Translations under genes and position numbers: made by a program
Shown here: piece by piece, positions 1 to 5,249 of the stretch
How positions within the stretch are numbered: the first letter of the stretch is position 1
How the letters are laid out: each line of letters starts with the position of its first letter
From: Rhodobacterales bacterium 34-62-10
Lineage (GTDB): Bacteria > Pseudomonadota > Alphaproteobacteria > Rhodobacterales > Rhodobacteraceae
DNA length: 5,249 nucleotides
Reading direction: 5' to 3'
NCBI GenBank assembly: GCA_002282555.1
Contig: NCJR01000162.1
Coordinates: 1-5,249, forward strand
The notes under the pieces: model-generated
What the model was told of the DNA's origin: nothing
What the model saw: only the letters and a program-made list of their open reading frames with translations
Databases searched by the model: none

Positions 1-564
1 GAACAGCTGCATTTCGGGCACGACGCGCTGCACCGGGGTCAGGCGCACCACAAGGGCGATACCTGTCCAGCCGAAGGCCGCGCCGAGAGCCGCAAGATCG
101 CCTTGCCATGACGCCTCGCCGCTGCTGCGCTGCCCCAGCACGATGGCCACGCCGGTCATGGCCAGCACCAGCCCGATGATGCGCCTTTGGGTCAACCGCT
201 CGCCCGGGAGCAGGAAATGCGCGGAAATCGACAGGATCACCGGCATCGAATAGAGCAGGATCGAGGCGCGGGCGACGGTGGTGTGATCCAGCGCCCAGAA
301 GAGGCAGAGGAACTCTGCCGCAAACAGCGCGCCCAGCAGGACGCCGGGCCAGAGCGTATCGCGCGCAAAGTCAAAGCGCACGCCACGCAGGCGCATCCAG
401 AGCAGCAGCACGATCAGCGCACCCAGCGAGCGCAGCGCGGCCATGAAGACCGGCTGGAACCCGTCATTGCCCAGCTTGATCACCACCTGGTTGAAGGCCA
501 TGGTCGCGGCGAAACCGATCAACGCCACCGCCCCGATGGCGTCTATCCTGTCCTTGCGTTCCAT
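1..564 (-). CDS. DMT-superfamily (EamA-type) membrane transporter, N-terminal 188 residues, cut by window edge
   Basis: The frame begins at an ATG at 564-562 and stays open to base 1, so the C-terminal part is outside the window. The visible 188 residues are strongly hydrophobic, with helices at roughly residues 9-29, 36-57, 71-91, 98-118, 128-144 and the start of a sixth at 155-172. The arrangement fits the first EamA repeat (five helices) followed by the beginning of the second; complete members have about 280-310 residues and ten helices. The segment SILLYSMPVILSISAHFLLP, followed by GERLT, is the typical end of the first repeat, where helix 4 is followed by a conserved Glu/Arg turn. The family exports or imports small metabolites across the inner membrane; the substrate cannot be told from sequence. 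No Shine-Dalgarno is visible before the ATG. An in-frame TTG lies 12 codons upstream (600-598). The gene starts 51 bases after the stop of the upstream co-directional gene, so an operon is possible. Confidence 0.9.
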   Translation of the reverse strand, partial: MERKDRIDAIGAVALIGFAATMAFNQVVIKLGNDGFQPVFMAALRSLGALIVLLLWMRLRGVRFDFARDTLWPGVLLGALFAAEFLCLFWALDHTTVARASILLYSMPVILSISAHFLLPGERLTQRRIIGLVLAMTGVAIVLGQRSSGEASWQGDLAALGAAFGWTGIALVVRLTPVQRVVPEMQLF

Positions 565-571
565 GGGGCGG

Positions 572-600
572 AGTGGACGGGGATTCGGCCCGATCGTCAA
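572..600 (-). promoter_or_regulatory. Possible weak promoter upstream of the DMT transporter
   Basis: Reading the minus strand, TTGACG (600-595, five of six matches to the -35 consensus) is followed after 17 bases by TCCACT (577-572, three of six matches to -10), then 7 bases to the ATG. If real, the transcript would start at or next to the start codon, which would fit the absence of a Shine-Dalgarno. The -10 is poor, and the same TTG could instead be an alternative start codon, so this is only a candidate. Confidence 0.2.
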
Positions 601-615
601 GGCGGGAACGGGCGT

Positions 616-1257
616 TCAGCGGCGCTTGCGGTGACGGCTGAAGAAGCGTGGATTGCGTTGCACGAAATCATCGATCAGCCCCATCAGCCCCCCCTTTGCC
701 AAGCCCTTGAGATAGGCAAAGCCAGTGCCCGCCCCGATCAGCGCGCCGATGAAATTCATGATCAGATCGGCCATCGTGTCCATCAGCCCGGATTTCTGCA
801 TGTTCAGACCGAACAGTTGATCCATGCCGAATTCGAAGATTTCCCATATGGCGCCGATGGCCATGGCAAAGCAGAAGGCGAAGAAGGAGACCGCGATGGG
901 AGGTGCAGCGTAGCGGTCACCCTGAAACATGATGAAGACCAGAACGAAGCCGATCAGACCGAAGCCCACTGCGCTGCCGCCATGCATCACCAGATCCCAC
1001 CACCAGAAGCGATTGTAGAAGTCAAACACTTCGCCCAGAAACAGGGTGGCACCAATGAATACGACGATGGCGGCGATAAAGGATGGTGGCACGACGATCT
1101 CGGCCCAGCGTGCGGCATAGACCGGTGACAAGGACAACAGCAGGGTCGCCAGTGCCACGAACGCCAAAGGCCAGTTGCCCTGGATCAAGGCATCCAGCAT
1201 GAACAGGGCCAAAAGTACCCAGATGATCCTTGCCAGCCATGTCTGATCCGCAAACAC
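616..1257 (-). CDS. Polytopic inner-membrane protein resembling the YjdF/DUF2238 family
   Basis: The 213-residue protein has about six hydrophobic segments (approximately residues 8-24, 29-47, 57-75, 94-111, 119-138 and 163-184) and no signal peptide other than the first helix. Between them are charged, conserved-looking blocks: WWWDLVMHGG at 85-94, WEIFEFGMD at 138-146 and GLMDTMADLIMN at 157-168. The Trp-Glu/Asp and Asp-Thr-Met-x-Asp-Leu patterns are those I associate with YjdF-like (DUF2238) proteins, whose biochemical role is not established. The basic tail (RNPRFFSRHRKRR) suggests a cytoplasmic C-terminus. The start is a GTG at 1257-1255, chosen because an AAGGAG ribosome-binding site (1272-1267) sits nine bases before it; the next in-frame Met (residue 20) lies inside helix 1. 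The gene lies 51 bases upstream of the DMT transporter on the same strand and is divergent from the EEP gene. The family call is from motif memory, not a search. Confidence 0.75.
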   Translation of the reverse strand: MFADQTWLARIIWVLLALFMLDALIQGNWPLAFVALATLLLSLSPVYAARWAEIVVPPSFIAAIVVFIGATLFLGEVFDFYNRFWWWDLVMHGGSAVGFGLIGFVLVFIMFQGDRYAAPPIAVSFFAFCFAMAIGAIWEIFEFGMDQLFGLNMQKSGLMDTMADLIMNFIGALIGAGTGFAYLKGLAKGGLMGLIDDFVQRNPRFFSRHRKRR

Positions 1258-1260
1258 CCC

Positions 1261-1289
1261 GTGACGCTCCTTTCCACAACCGCTATATC
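1261..1289 (+). promoter_or_regulatory. Candidate promoter giving a leaderless EEP-family mRNA
   Basis: GTGACG (1261-1266) and TATATC (1284-1289) each match four of six consensus positions of a sigma-70-type -35 and -10 and are separated by exactly 17 bases. The -10 ends six bases before the ATG at 1296, so transcription would begin at about the start codon. No Shine-Dalgarno precedes that ATG. The -35 abuts the ribosome-binding site of the divergent gene. This rests on weak matches in a short interval and remains a hypothesis. Confidence 0.35.
1267..1272 (-). promoter_or_regulatory. Strong ribosome-binding site deciding a GTG start
   Basis: AAGGAG on the minus strand lies nine bases upstream of the GTG at 1257-1255. 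It is the best Shine-Dalgarno match in the window and supports GTG over the internal ATG codons as the start of the YjdF-like gene. Confidence 0.75.
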
Positions 1290-1295
1290 CCCCTC

Positions 1296-2009
1296 ATGTC
1301 CGCATCGCGCCTTAGAATTGCAAGCTACAACCTGCAAAAATGCGTAGGCCTTGATCTGCGCCGCCGCCCGGATCGGTCGCTGAAGGTGATCGAGGGGCTG
1401 GGGGCGGATGTTGTGGTGCTGCAGGAGGCGGACAAGCGTTTGCCGCCGCGTCCCGCCGCCCTGCCCCATGGGATGATCGAGGATGATGGCTGGCAGATTG
1501 TGCCCGTGGGCACGGGCGGACATCGGCCCGGCGCGTCTATCGGCTGGCATGGCAATGCGATGTTGATCCGCCCCTCGGTCAAGGTTTTGACGACGGCGCA
1601 TCTGGACCTGCCAGGGCTGGAGCCGCGGGGCGCGATCCGCGTTGATCTTGAGACCGAGATTGGCCCCATGCGTGTGATCGGTCTGCATTTGGGGCTGATC
1701 CGGCGCCACAGGCTGTTACAGGTGGCGGCGATCATGCGCTGCTTGCGGGAATTGCCGCATCTGCCCACGGTGATGGCGGGGGATTTCAACGAATGGGGTT
1801 CGATGATGCCGCTGGACACGATGGCCCAAGGGCTGCGGTTTCTGCCGGGCGTGCCCAGTTTTCCCGCAGCGCGGCCCGTGGCGCGGTTGGACCGTTTCGC
1901 GCTGTCGGACGATTTGACGGCGCTGGATCAGGGGGTGTATCTGGGCAAGCCTGCACGGGTTGCCTCGGACCATCTGCCGGTCTGGGCGGATATTGTCACG
2001 ACGGCCTGA
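1296..2009 (+). CDS. Endonuclease/exonuclease/phosphatase (EEP) family metal-dependent hydrolase
   Basis: The 237-residue protein carries the EEP (DNase I/exonuclease III-like) active-site series in order: SYN at 10-12 (metal or phosphate-contacting Asn12), LQE at 42-44 (metal-binding Glu44), GLHLG at 129-133 (His131), GDFNEW at 162-167 (catalytic Asp163 and Asn165), LDR at 198-200 and SDH at 224-226 (Asp225/His226 pair). All key residues are present and the length covers one complete EEP domain, so it should be an active Mg-dependent phosphodiesterase or phosphatase. The family includes nucleases, sphingomyelinases and inositol phosphatases; nothing visible picks the substrate. There is no clear signal peptide with this start, so a cytoplasmic location is likely. 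The start at 1296 is preferred because family members usually begin just before the LRIASYN strand. In-frame ATG 1239 and TTG 1230 would add 19 or 22 residues and would overlap the divergent gene. The gene ends before a strong terminator. Confidence 0.88.
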   Translation: MSASRLRIASYNLQKCVGLDLRRRPDRSLKVIEGLGADVVVLQEADKRLPPRPAALPHGMIEDDGWQIVPVGTGGHRPGASIGWHGNAMLIRPSVKVLTTAHLDLPGLEPRGAIRVDLETEIGPMRVIGLHLGLIRRHRLLQVAAIMRCLRELPHLPTVMAGDFNEWGSMMPLDTMAQGLRFLPGVPSFPAARPVARLDRFALSDDLTALDQGVYLGKPARVASDHLPVWADIVTTA

Positions 2010-2037
2010 GCCAGCGTTCCTTTATCCGCTGGACAAG

Positions 2038-2067
2038 AAAAAAGGCACCCCTGAGGGTGCCTTTTTT
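2038..2067. terminator. Bidirectional intrinsic terminator between convergent genes
   Basis: A perfect 7-bp GC-rich stem, GGCACCC (2044-2050) and GGGTGCC (2055-2061), closes a four-base CTGA loop. It is flanked by six A (2038-2043) and six T (2062-2067), so both strands carry the stem followed by a U-tract in the RNA. It sits in the 65-base gap between the EEP stop (2009) and the helicase stop (2075) and can end both transcripts. Confidence 0.95.
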
Positions 2068-2074
2068 CTTTGGT

Positions 2075-3415
2075 TCAGGCCGCTTGGCTGGTGGAGGGGC
2101 CACCCTTGCCACCACCCGAGCGCCGCCGCCGGCGCTGCTGGGTGGTGCCGGGTTTTGCGCCGCCCTCGGAAGCGCGCGCGCCACCACCGCGGGGCCCGCC
2201 GCCCTTGTTGCCACCACGACCGCGACCGCCGCCGGATTTCGGCGCGTCAGGCGCATCCAGCGCCTCCCACGGACGACCCGAGGCGATCGGGATCGAGATT
2301 TTCATCACCTTCTGGATGTCGCGCAGTTCGCTCATCTCATCGGGTGCGCAGAAAGCGATGGCCGCGCCATCCTTGCCCGCCCGTGCCGTCCGACCAATGC
2401 GGTGGACATAGTTTTCGGGCACGTTCGGCAGTTCGTAGTTATAGACGTGCTTGACGTCAGGGATATCCAGACCGCGGGCCGCCACATCGGTGGCGACCAG
2501 CACGCGGATCTTGCCTGCCTTGAACGCCTCGATCGCGCGGTCACGCTGGCCCTGGCTTTTGTTGCCATGGATGGAACCTGCGGCGAAGCCTGCTTTTTCC
2601 AGCGTTTTCATCAGCTTTTCGCAGCCGTGCTTGGTGCGGCCAAAGACCAGCGCCAGTTCGTCGCGGTGCTTGTCCAAGAGTTCGATCAGCAGGTTGGTTT
2701 TCTCCGCCTTGGCGATGAAATGGACCAGCTGCGTGACCTTGTCGGCGACCTTGCCAGCAGGACTGACCTCGACCCGCACGGGGTTGTTGAGGTAGGCGGC
2801 GGCAATCTCGCCCATCTGCTTGTTCATCGTGGCCGAGAACAGCATGGTCTGACGCTGCGTGGGCAACAGGCCCGCAATCTTGCGCAGGGCATGGATGAAA
2901 CCCAGATCCAGCATCTGATCCGCCTCGTCCAGCACCAGAAAGCGCGTGGAATCCAGACGCACCGCGCGGCGGTCCAGCAGGTCCAGCAGGCGGCCCGGAG
3001 TCGCCACCAGAATATCGGTGCCCCGGAACAGACGCCCGGCTTGCGCCGAGATGGACTGGCCACCGACCACAAGGTTCACCTTCATCTGACTGCCCTTGAC
3101 CAGTACGGTCAGCGTATCGGCGATCTGTTTGGCCAATTCGCGGGTCGGCGCAAGGATCAGGCCATGGACATGCTTTTCCATCGGCCGCTTGGGATCGGCC
3201 ATCAGCTGCGCCACCAGCGGCAGGCCAAAGGCGGCCGTCTTGCCGGTGCCGGTCTGGGCCAGACCCATCACGTCTTTACCGTCCAGACCATGCGGGATCG
3301 CACGGCTCTGGATCGGGGTGGGTTCGGTGATCCCGGTCTCGGCCAGGCGTTTCACCAGAATGGCCGGAAGGCCCATCATTTCAAATTCGTTCAACGTCAT
3401 ATCCTTCACGGACAT
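2075..3415 (-). CDS. rhlE: DEAD-box ATP-dependent RNA helicase, RhlE subfamily
   Basis: The 446-residue protein has the full DEAD-box set: upstream aromatic F11 and Q-motif TPIQ 33-36, Walker A AQTGTGKT 53-60, Ia PTRELA 90-95, GG 119-120-region, Ib TPGR 139-142, DEAD 163-166, SAT 194-196, motif IV LVFGRTK 256-262, motif V ATDVAARGLD 308-317 and motif VI HRIGRTARAG 338-347. The stretches SIHGNKSQGQ and NYELPNVPE are typical of RhlE. RecA domain 1 spans about 30-220 and domain 2 about 225-375. A Gly/Arg/Lys-rich, probably disordered tail (395-440, with RRRRR at 428-432) is likely to bind RNA. Such helicases unwind short RNA duplexes in ribosome assembly or RNA decay in the cytoplasm. The start at 3415 has no obvious Shine-Dalgarno; Met6 (3400-3398) is an alternative. 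It is transcribed toward the shared terminator. Subfamily assignment is confident, exact orthology less so, since alphaproteobacteria often carry several rhlE-like genes. Confidence 0.95.
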   Translation of the reverse strand: MSVKDMTLNEFEMMGLPAILVKRLAETGITEPTPIQSRAIPHGLDGKDVMGLAQTGTGKTAAFGLPLVAQLMADPKRPMEKHVHGLILAPTRELAKQIADTLTVLVKGSQMKVNLVVGGQSISAQAGRLFRGTDILVATPGRLLDLLDRRAVRLDSTRFLVLDEADQMLDLGFIHALRKIAGLLPTQRQTMLFSATMNKQMGEIAAAYLNNPVRVEVSPAGKVADKVTQLVHFIAKAEKTNLLIELLDKHRDELALVFGRTKHGCEKLMKTLEKAGFAAGSIHGNKSQGQRDRAIEAFKAGKIRVLVATDVAARGLDIPDVKHVYNYELPNVPENYVHRIGRTARAGKDGAAIAFCAPDEMSELRDIQKVMKISIPIASGRPWEALDAPDAPKSGGGRGRGGNKGGGPRGGGARASEGGAKPGTTQQRRRRRSGGGKGGPSTSQAA

Positions 3416-3437
3416 GCGGACGCGCCGTCATGCCGTT

Positions 3438-3476
3438 ATTGTGCGTCCCGTCGCGGAACGCCCGTGGTTGCACAAT
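3438..3476. repeat. Short inverted repeat upstream of the helicase gene
   Basis: ATTGTGC (3438-3444) and GCACAAT (3470-3476) are perfect inverted copies separated by 25 bases, the nearer arm 23 bases from the helicase ATG. They could be half-sites for a dimeric regulator or arms of a 5' leader hairpin. Seven-base matches arise by chance fairly often, so the support is limited. Confidence 0.3.
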
Positions 3477-3572
3477 GGACATAACCGACGGACGAACGCC
3501 CGATCAGCCGCCAATGCGCTGATCCCCACGCGTGATCTTGGGAAAAACAACCGTTGCCCTGTTCCGCCCTTC

Positions 3573-3596
3573 GCGCCTGTCCCGTCAGGGTGGCGC
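3573..3596 (+). other. Possible stem-loop in the fur upstream region
   Basis: GCGCC (3573-3577) pairs with GGCGC (3592-3596), and inside it CCC (3581-3583) pairs with GGG (3588-3590) around a GTCA tetraloop, with a small asymmetric internal loop. No T-run follows on either strand, so it is not an intrinsic terminator. It could be a structured part of a long fur leader, or chance folding of GC-rich DNA. Confidence 0.25.
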
Positions 3597-3764
3597 ATGG
3601 GTCTTGCTTCATCTGCTCACGCGGCAGAGGGCATCGCTTGTGATGCACATGCGCCTTTGCCCGCCGGAAGTCAACCCTTGCCCCCGTCTTTGGGCGAAAC
3701 GGGGTGGAACTGCGGCGCGGCTGCCGCTAAACCCGGACGGATTGGAATTCACGCGGAACAGGCC

Positions 3765-4190
3765 ATGGCTGACACGATCATTTCCCGCTGCGAGGCCAAG
3801 GGGCTGCGCATGACCGAGCAGCGCCGGACCATTGCCACGGTGCTTGAGGGATCGGACGACCACCCCGATGTCGAGGAGCTTTATGCTCGCGCCTCGGCCA
3901 TTGATCCGCGCATTTCGATTGCCACGATCTATCGCACGGTCAAGCTGTTCGAGGAGGCGGGGATTCTGGACAAGCTGGAATTCGGCGACGGTCGTGCGCG
4001 CTATGAAGACGGCGCGCGCGAGCATCACGATCACCTGATCGACATGCAGACCGGCGAGGTGATCGAATTCTGCGATCCCGAGATCGAGGCGCTTCAGGAA
4101 AAGATCGCGCGGCGGCTGGGTTACACGCTCAAAGGTCACAAGCTGGAACTTTATGGTGTGCCGCTAAAGGCCCGCGCCGAAAAGACCTGA
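3765..4190 (+). CDS. fur: Fur-family metal-responsive transcriptional regulator (Fur/Mur type)
   Basis: The 141-residue protein is a complete Fur-family member: winged-helix DNA-binding domain (about 1-83, GLRMTEQRR at 13-21 and recognition helix ISIATIYRTV at 50-59) followed by a dimerisation domain. The metal ligands fall in the same positions as in E. coli Fur: His33, Glu81, His88, His90 and Glu101 for the sensing site, and His87, Asp89, Glu108 and His125 for the second site. The CxxC structural zinc site after HHDHL is absent (IDMQTG here), as I expect for alphaproteobacterial Fur/Mur proteins, which often respond to manganese as much as iron. It should bind DNA as a dimer and repress metal-uptake genes. 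The frame is open far upstream, so the start at 3765 rests on homology, helped by a weak GGA seven bases before it. Irr or Zur are less likely from the motif spacing. It is followed after 31 bases by the FrhB-family gene. Confidence 0.93.
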   Translation: MADTIISRCEAKGLRMTEQRRTIATVLEGSDDHPDVEELYARASAIDPRISIATIYRTVKLFEEAGILDKLEFGDGRARYEDGAREHHDHLIDMQTGEVIEFCDPEIEALQEKIARRLGYTLKGHKLELYGVPLKARAEKT

Positions 4191-4216
4191 CGGCGGCGAC
4201 AAGCTGCGCTAGGTCT
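4183..4216 (+). promoter_or_regulatory. Inverted repeat spanning the fur stop and the next gene's ribosome-binding region
   Basis: AGACCT (4183-4188), which overlaps the end of the fur reading frame, is the inverted copy of AGGTCT (4211-4216). Inside it, GGCG (4192-4195) can pair with CGCT (4207-4210, one G-U), leaving a three-base bulge and an 11-base loop. The right arm holds AGG (4211-4213), the only Shine-Dalgarno-like sequence before the ATG at 4222. The structure could couple translation of the downstream gene to that of fur. No T-run follows, so it is not a terminator. Confidence 0.35.
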
Positions 4217-4221
4217 GGGCC

Positions 4222-5249
4222 ATGACACGCGATATGCCCTTTCCTTCCGGTCTGGAGGCCCCTGTTCTGACGAGGGCGGCGCGACCGGGGCTTTGCACGG
4301 ATTGCGGTGTGTCGCGGATGGGCGACGGGCGGGCCTGCGGGCGGGCCTGTCAGTTCATCCAGCCCGATTATCCCGCCCTTGAACGCGCCGCCCATGGGCG
4401 CGCCACTGATCCCGCGCGGGGCGAGGAAGGTTTCTTCGGCGTCACGACAAGCATGATGCGTCCAAGGCTGGACCCGCCTGCCCCCGGCGCCCAATGGACG
4501 GGGATCACCACGGCGCTGGCGGCAGAACTGCTGCGGCAAGGCAAGGTGGACGCGGTCCTGACCATGGCCCCCGACCCAGAGGACCGCTGGAAGCCCCTGC
4601 CCGTCATCGTGACCGACCCCGAGGCACTGGCGCACTGTCGCGGGATGCGGATGGGCTATGCCCCGCTGCTGGCGCTGCTGGAACCTGCCCGCGCGGCAGG
4701 GCACCTGCGGCTTGCGATCATCGGCATCCCCTGTCAGGTCTATGCCCTGCGCGCGCTGGAGGCGGAGCTGGGGTTCGAGCGGCTCTATGTCATCGGAACG
4801 CCCTGTTCCGACAATACCACGACCGAGAATTTCCACAGCTTTCTGCGCCTGCTGGATGATGCGCCCGACAGTATCAGCTATCTGGAATTCCGCGCCGATT
4901 TCCATGTCGAGCTGCGCTTCGACGACGGGCGCAAGGCGCGGATGATCCCGTTTCTGCAACTGCCGATCTCGCAACTGCCTGCGGATTTCTTTCCCATGAC
5001 CTGCAAGACCTGCGTTGATTACACCAACCGACTGGCCGACATCACGGTGGGGTATATGGGGGGTGACGGCGATCAATGGGTCATCGCGCGCAATGCCCGC
5101 GGGGCCGAGATGCTGGCGGGTCTGGGCGGGCGGCTGACGACCCTGCCCCTGAGTGACAAGGGTAAACGGGCGGGTGCGGTCAAAGGGTTCATGGCCAATA
5201 CGGCGCGCGCGGCCGGTGGACTTCCCCTGCGGCGGATGCCGGACTGGCT
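4222..5249 (+). CDS. FrhB-family iron-sulfur flavoprotein, BciB/HCAR-like reductase, C-terminus beyond window
   Basis: The frame opens at ATG 4222 and runs off the right edge (342 complete codons). An N-terminal cysteine cluster (Cys25, Cys28, Cys39, Cys43, the last in ACQFIQPDY) is followed by QWTGITTALA (91-100), an FrhB N-domain (about 70-150) and an FrhB C-domain with GIPCQVYALR (168-177), IGTPCSDN (191-198) and CKTCVDYTNRLADITVGYMG (261-280). These blocks match, from memory, cyanobacterial divinyl-chlorophyllide reductase BciB and plant 7-hydroxymethyl-chlorophyll a reductase, which use FAD and two [4Fe-4S] clusters with ferredoxin as donor. Archaeal F420 hydrogenase beta subunits share the fold. 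The third Cys of the expected CxxCGxC motif is Ser31. No photosynthesis gene is visible nearby, so a bacteriochlorophyll role is unproven and another electron-transfer function is possible. Cys content and absence of a signal peptide suggest a cytoplasmic enzyme. ATG 4234 is an alternative start. It follows fur by 31 bases with no terminator, so co-transcription is likely. Confidence 0.85.
   Translation, partial: MTRDMPFPSGLEAPVLTRAARPGLCTDCGVSRMGDGRACGRACQFIQPDYPALERAAHGRATDPARGEEGFFGVTTSMMRPRLDPPAPGAQWTGITTALAAELLRQGKVDAVLTMAPDPEDRWKPLPVIVTDPEALAHCRGMRMGYAPLLALLEPARAAGHLRLAIIGIPCQVYALRALEAELGFERLYVIGTPCSDNTTTENFHSFLRLLDDAPDSISYLEFRADFHVELRFDDGRKARMIPFLQLPISQLPADFFPMTCKTCVDYTNRLADITVGYMGGDGDQWVIARNARGAEMLAGLGGRLTTLPLSDKGKRAGAVKGFMANTARAAGGLPLRRMPDW

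Larger units (their letters stand above)
3416..3764. other. 349-base non-coding divergent intergenic region (rhlE-like / fur)
   Basis: This stretch separates the start of the helicase (minus) from the start of fur (plus), so it should contain both promoters. I see no convincing gene in it: the short open frames that cross it have no family resemblance and no good ribosome-binding site. I also see no strong sigma-70 pair; the best pieces are AATAAC-like and TAAACC-like single boxes without a partner. Two possible secondary structures are listed separately (3438-3476 and 3573-3596). No Fur- or Mur-type palindrome could be recognised by eye. Confidence 0.7.

Noticed and set aside
187..1128. 313-codon open frame on the plus strand
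   Set aside because: It is antisense to the DMT transporter and the YjdF-like gene, both of which have clear family features; the translation is low-complexity and charged, as expected for an antisense shadow.
1230..1295. Upstream starts (TTG 1230, ATG 1239) for the EEP protein
   Set aside because: They would overlap the 5' end of the divergent gene, have no Shine-Dalgarno and add residues ahead of the usual N-terminal strand. They are not excluded but are less likely than ATG 1296.
1311..1322. TTAGAATT resembling half of an Irr-type iron control element
   Set aside because: Only one half-site is present, it lies inside the EEP coding sequence, and no inverted partner follows.
1793..3484. 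563-codon open frame on the plus strand
   Set aside because: It starts inside the EEP gene, crosses the terminator and lies antisense to the helicase; its product is a Gln/His/Arg-rich mirror of the helicase with no family resemblance. It is a shadow of GC-rich codon use.
3436..3648. 70-codon open frame in the divergent intergenic region, minus strand
   Set aside because: No ribosome-binding site, no recognisable motif and a start close to several stops; it lies just upstream of the helicase start but shows no coding character beyond chance openness.
3532..3813. 93-codon open frame on the plus strand overlapping the fur start
   Set aside because: It runs out of frame into fur and has no family resemblance; the fur frame is clearly the coding one after 3765.
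4129..5076. 315-codon open frame on the minus strand
   Set aside because: It is antisense to the FrhB-family gene and the end of fur, with no recognisable motif and no ribosome-binding site; the sense strand carries conserved domains.
1..5249. Search for CRISPR arrays, IS ends, tRNA genes, toxin-antitoxin pairs or phage-defence genes
   Set aside because: No repeated spacers, transposase motifs, tRNA cloverleaf sequence or defence-family motifs could be recognised on either strand.

Overview
The window is GC-rich chromosomal DNA whose codon use and protein families fit an alphaproteobacterium, most likely a member of the Rhodobacterales (Roseobacter/Rhodobacter group). That placement is an inference from the look of the Fur-family protein, the RhlE-type helicase and the overall base composition; there is no rRNA or other marker to confirm it. 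I see no mobile element, CRISPR array, tRNA or phage gene, and composition looks even throughout.

Layout: (1) positions 1-564, minus strand, the first 188 codons of a DMT/EamA-family membrane transporter that runs off the left edge; (2) 616-1257, minus strand, a small polytopic membrane protein resembling the YjdF/DUF2238 family, upstream of the transporter and probably co-directional with it; (3) 1296-2009, plus strand, a metal-dependent endonuclease/exonuclease/phosphatase (EEP) family protein, divergent from (2) across only 38 bases; (4) a very clear bidirectional intrinsic terminator at 2038-2067, shared by (3) and the convergent gene (5); (5) 2075-3415, minus strand, an RhlE-type DEAD-box RNA helicase with an Arg/Gly-rich tail; (6) a 349-base non-coding stretch between two divergent genes; (7) 3765-4190, plus strand, a Fur-family metalloregulator; (8) 4222 to the right edge, plus strand, an iron-sulfur/flavin protein of the FrhB family that resembles the BciB/HCAR type of (bacterio)chlorophyll-pathway reductase, 31 bases downstream of fur and probably co-transcribed with it.

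Most genes are housekeeping and the window reads as an ordinary core-genome segment. The points worth a second look are: the BciB/HCAR-like protein next to Fur, in which the third cysteine of the expected N-terminal CxxCGxC cluster motif is a serine; an inverted repeat that spans the fur stop codon and could hide the ribosome-binding site of that next gene; a promoter-like pair in the 38-base divergent gap placed so that the EEP mRNA would be leaderless; and a Fur protein that keeps all the expected histidine/acidic metal ligands but lacks the structural CxxC zinc site. I did not find a convincing new multi-gene system.
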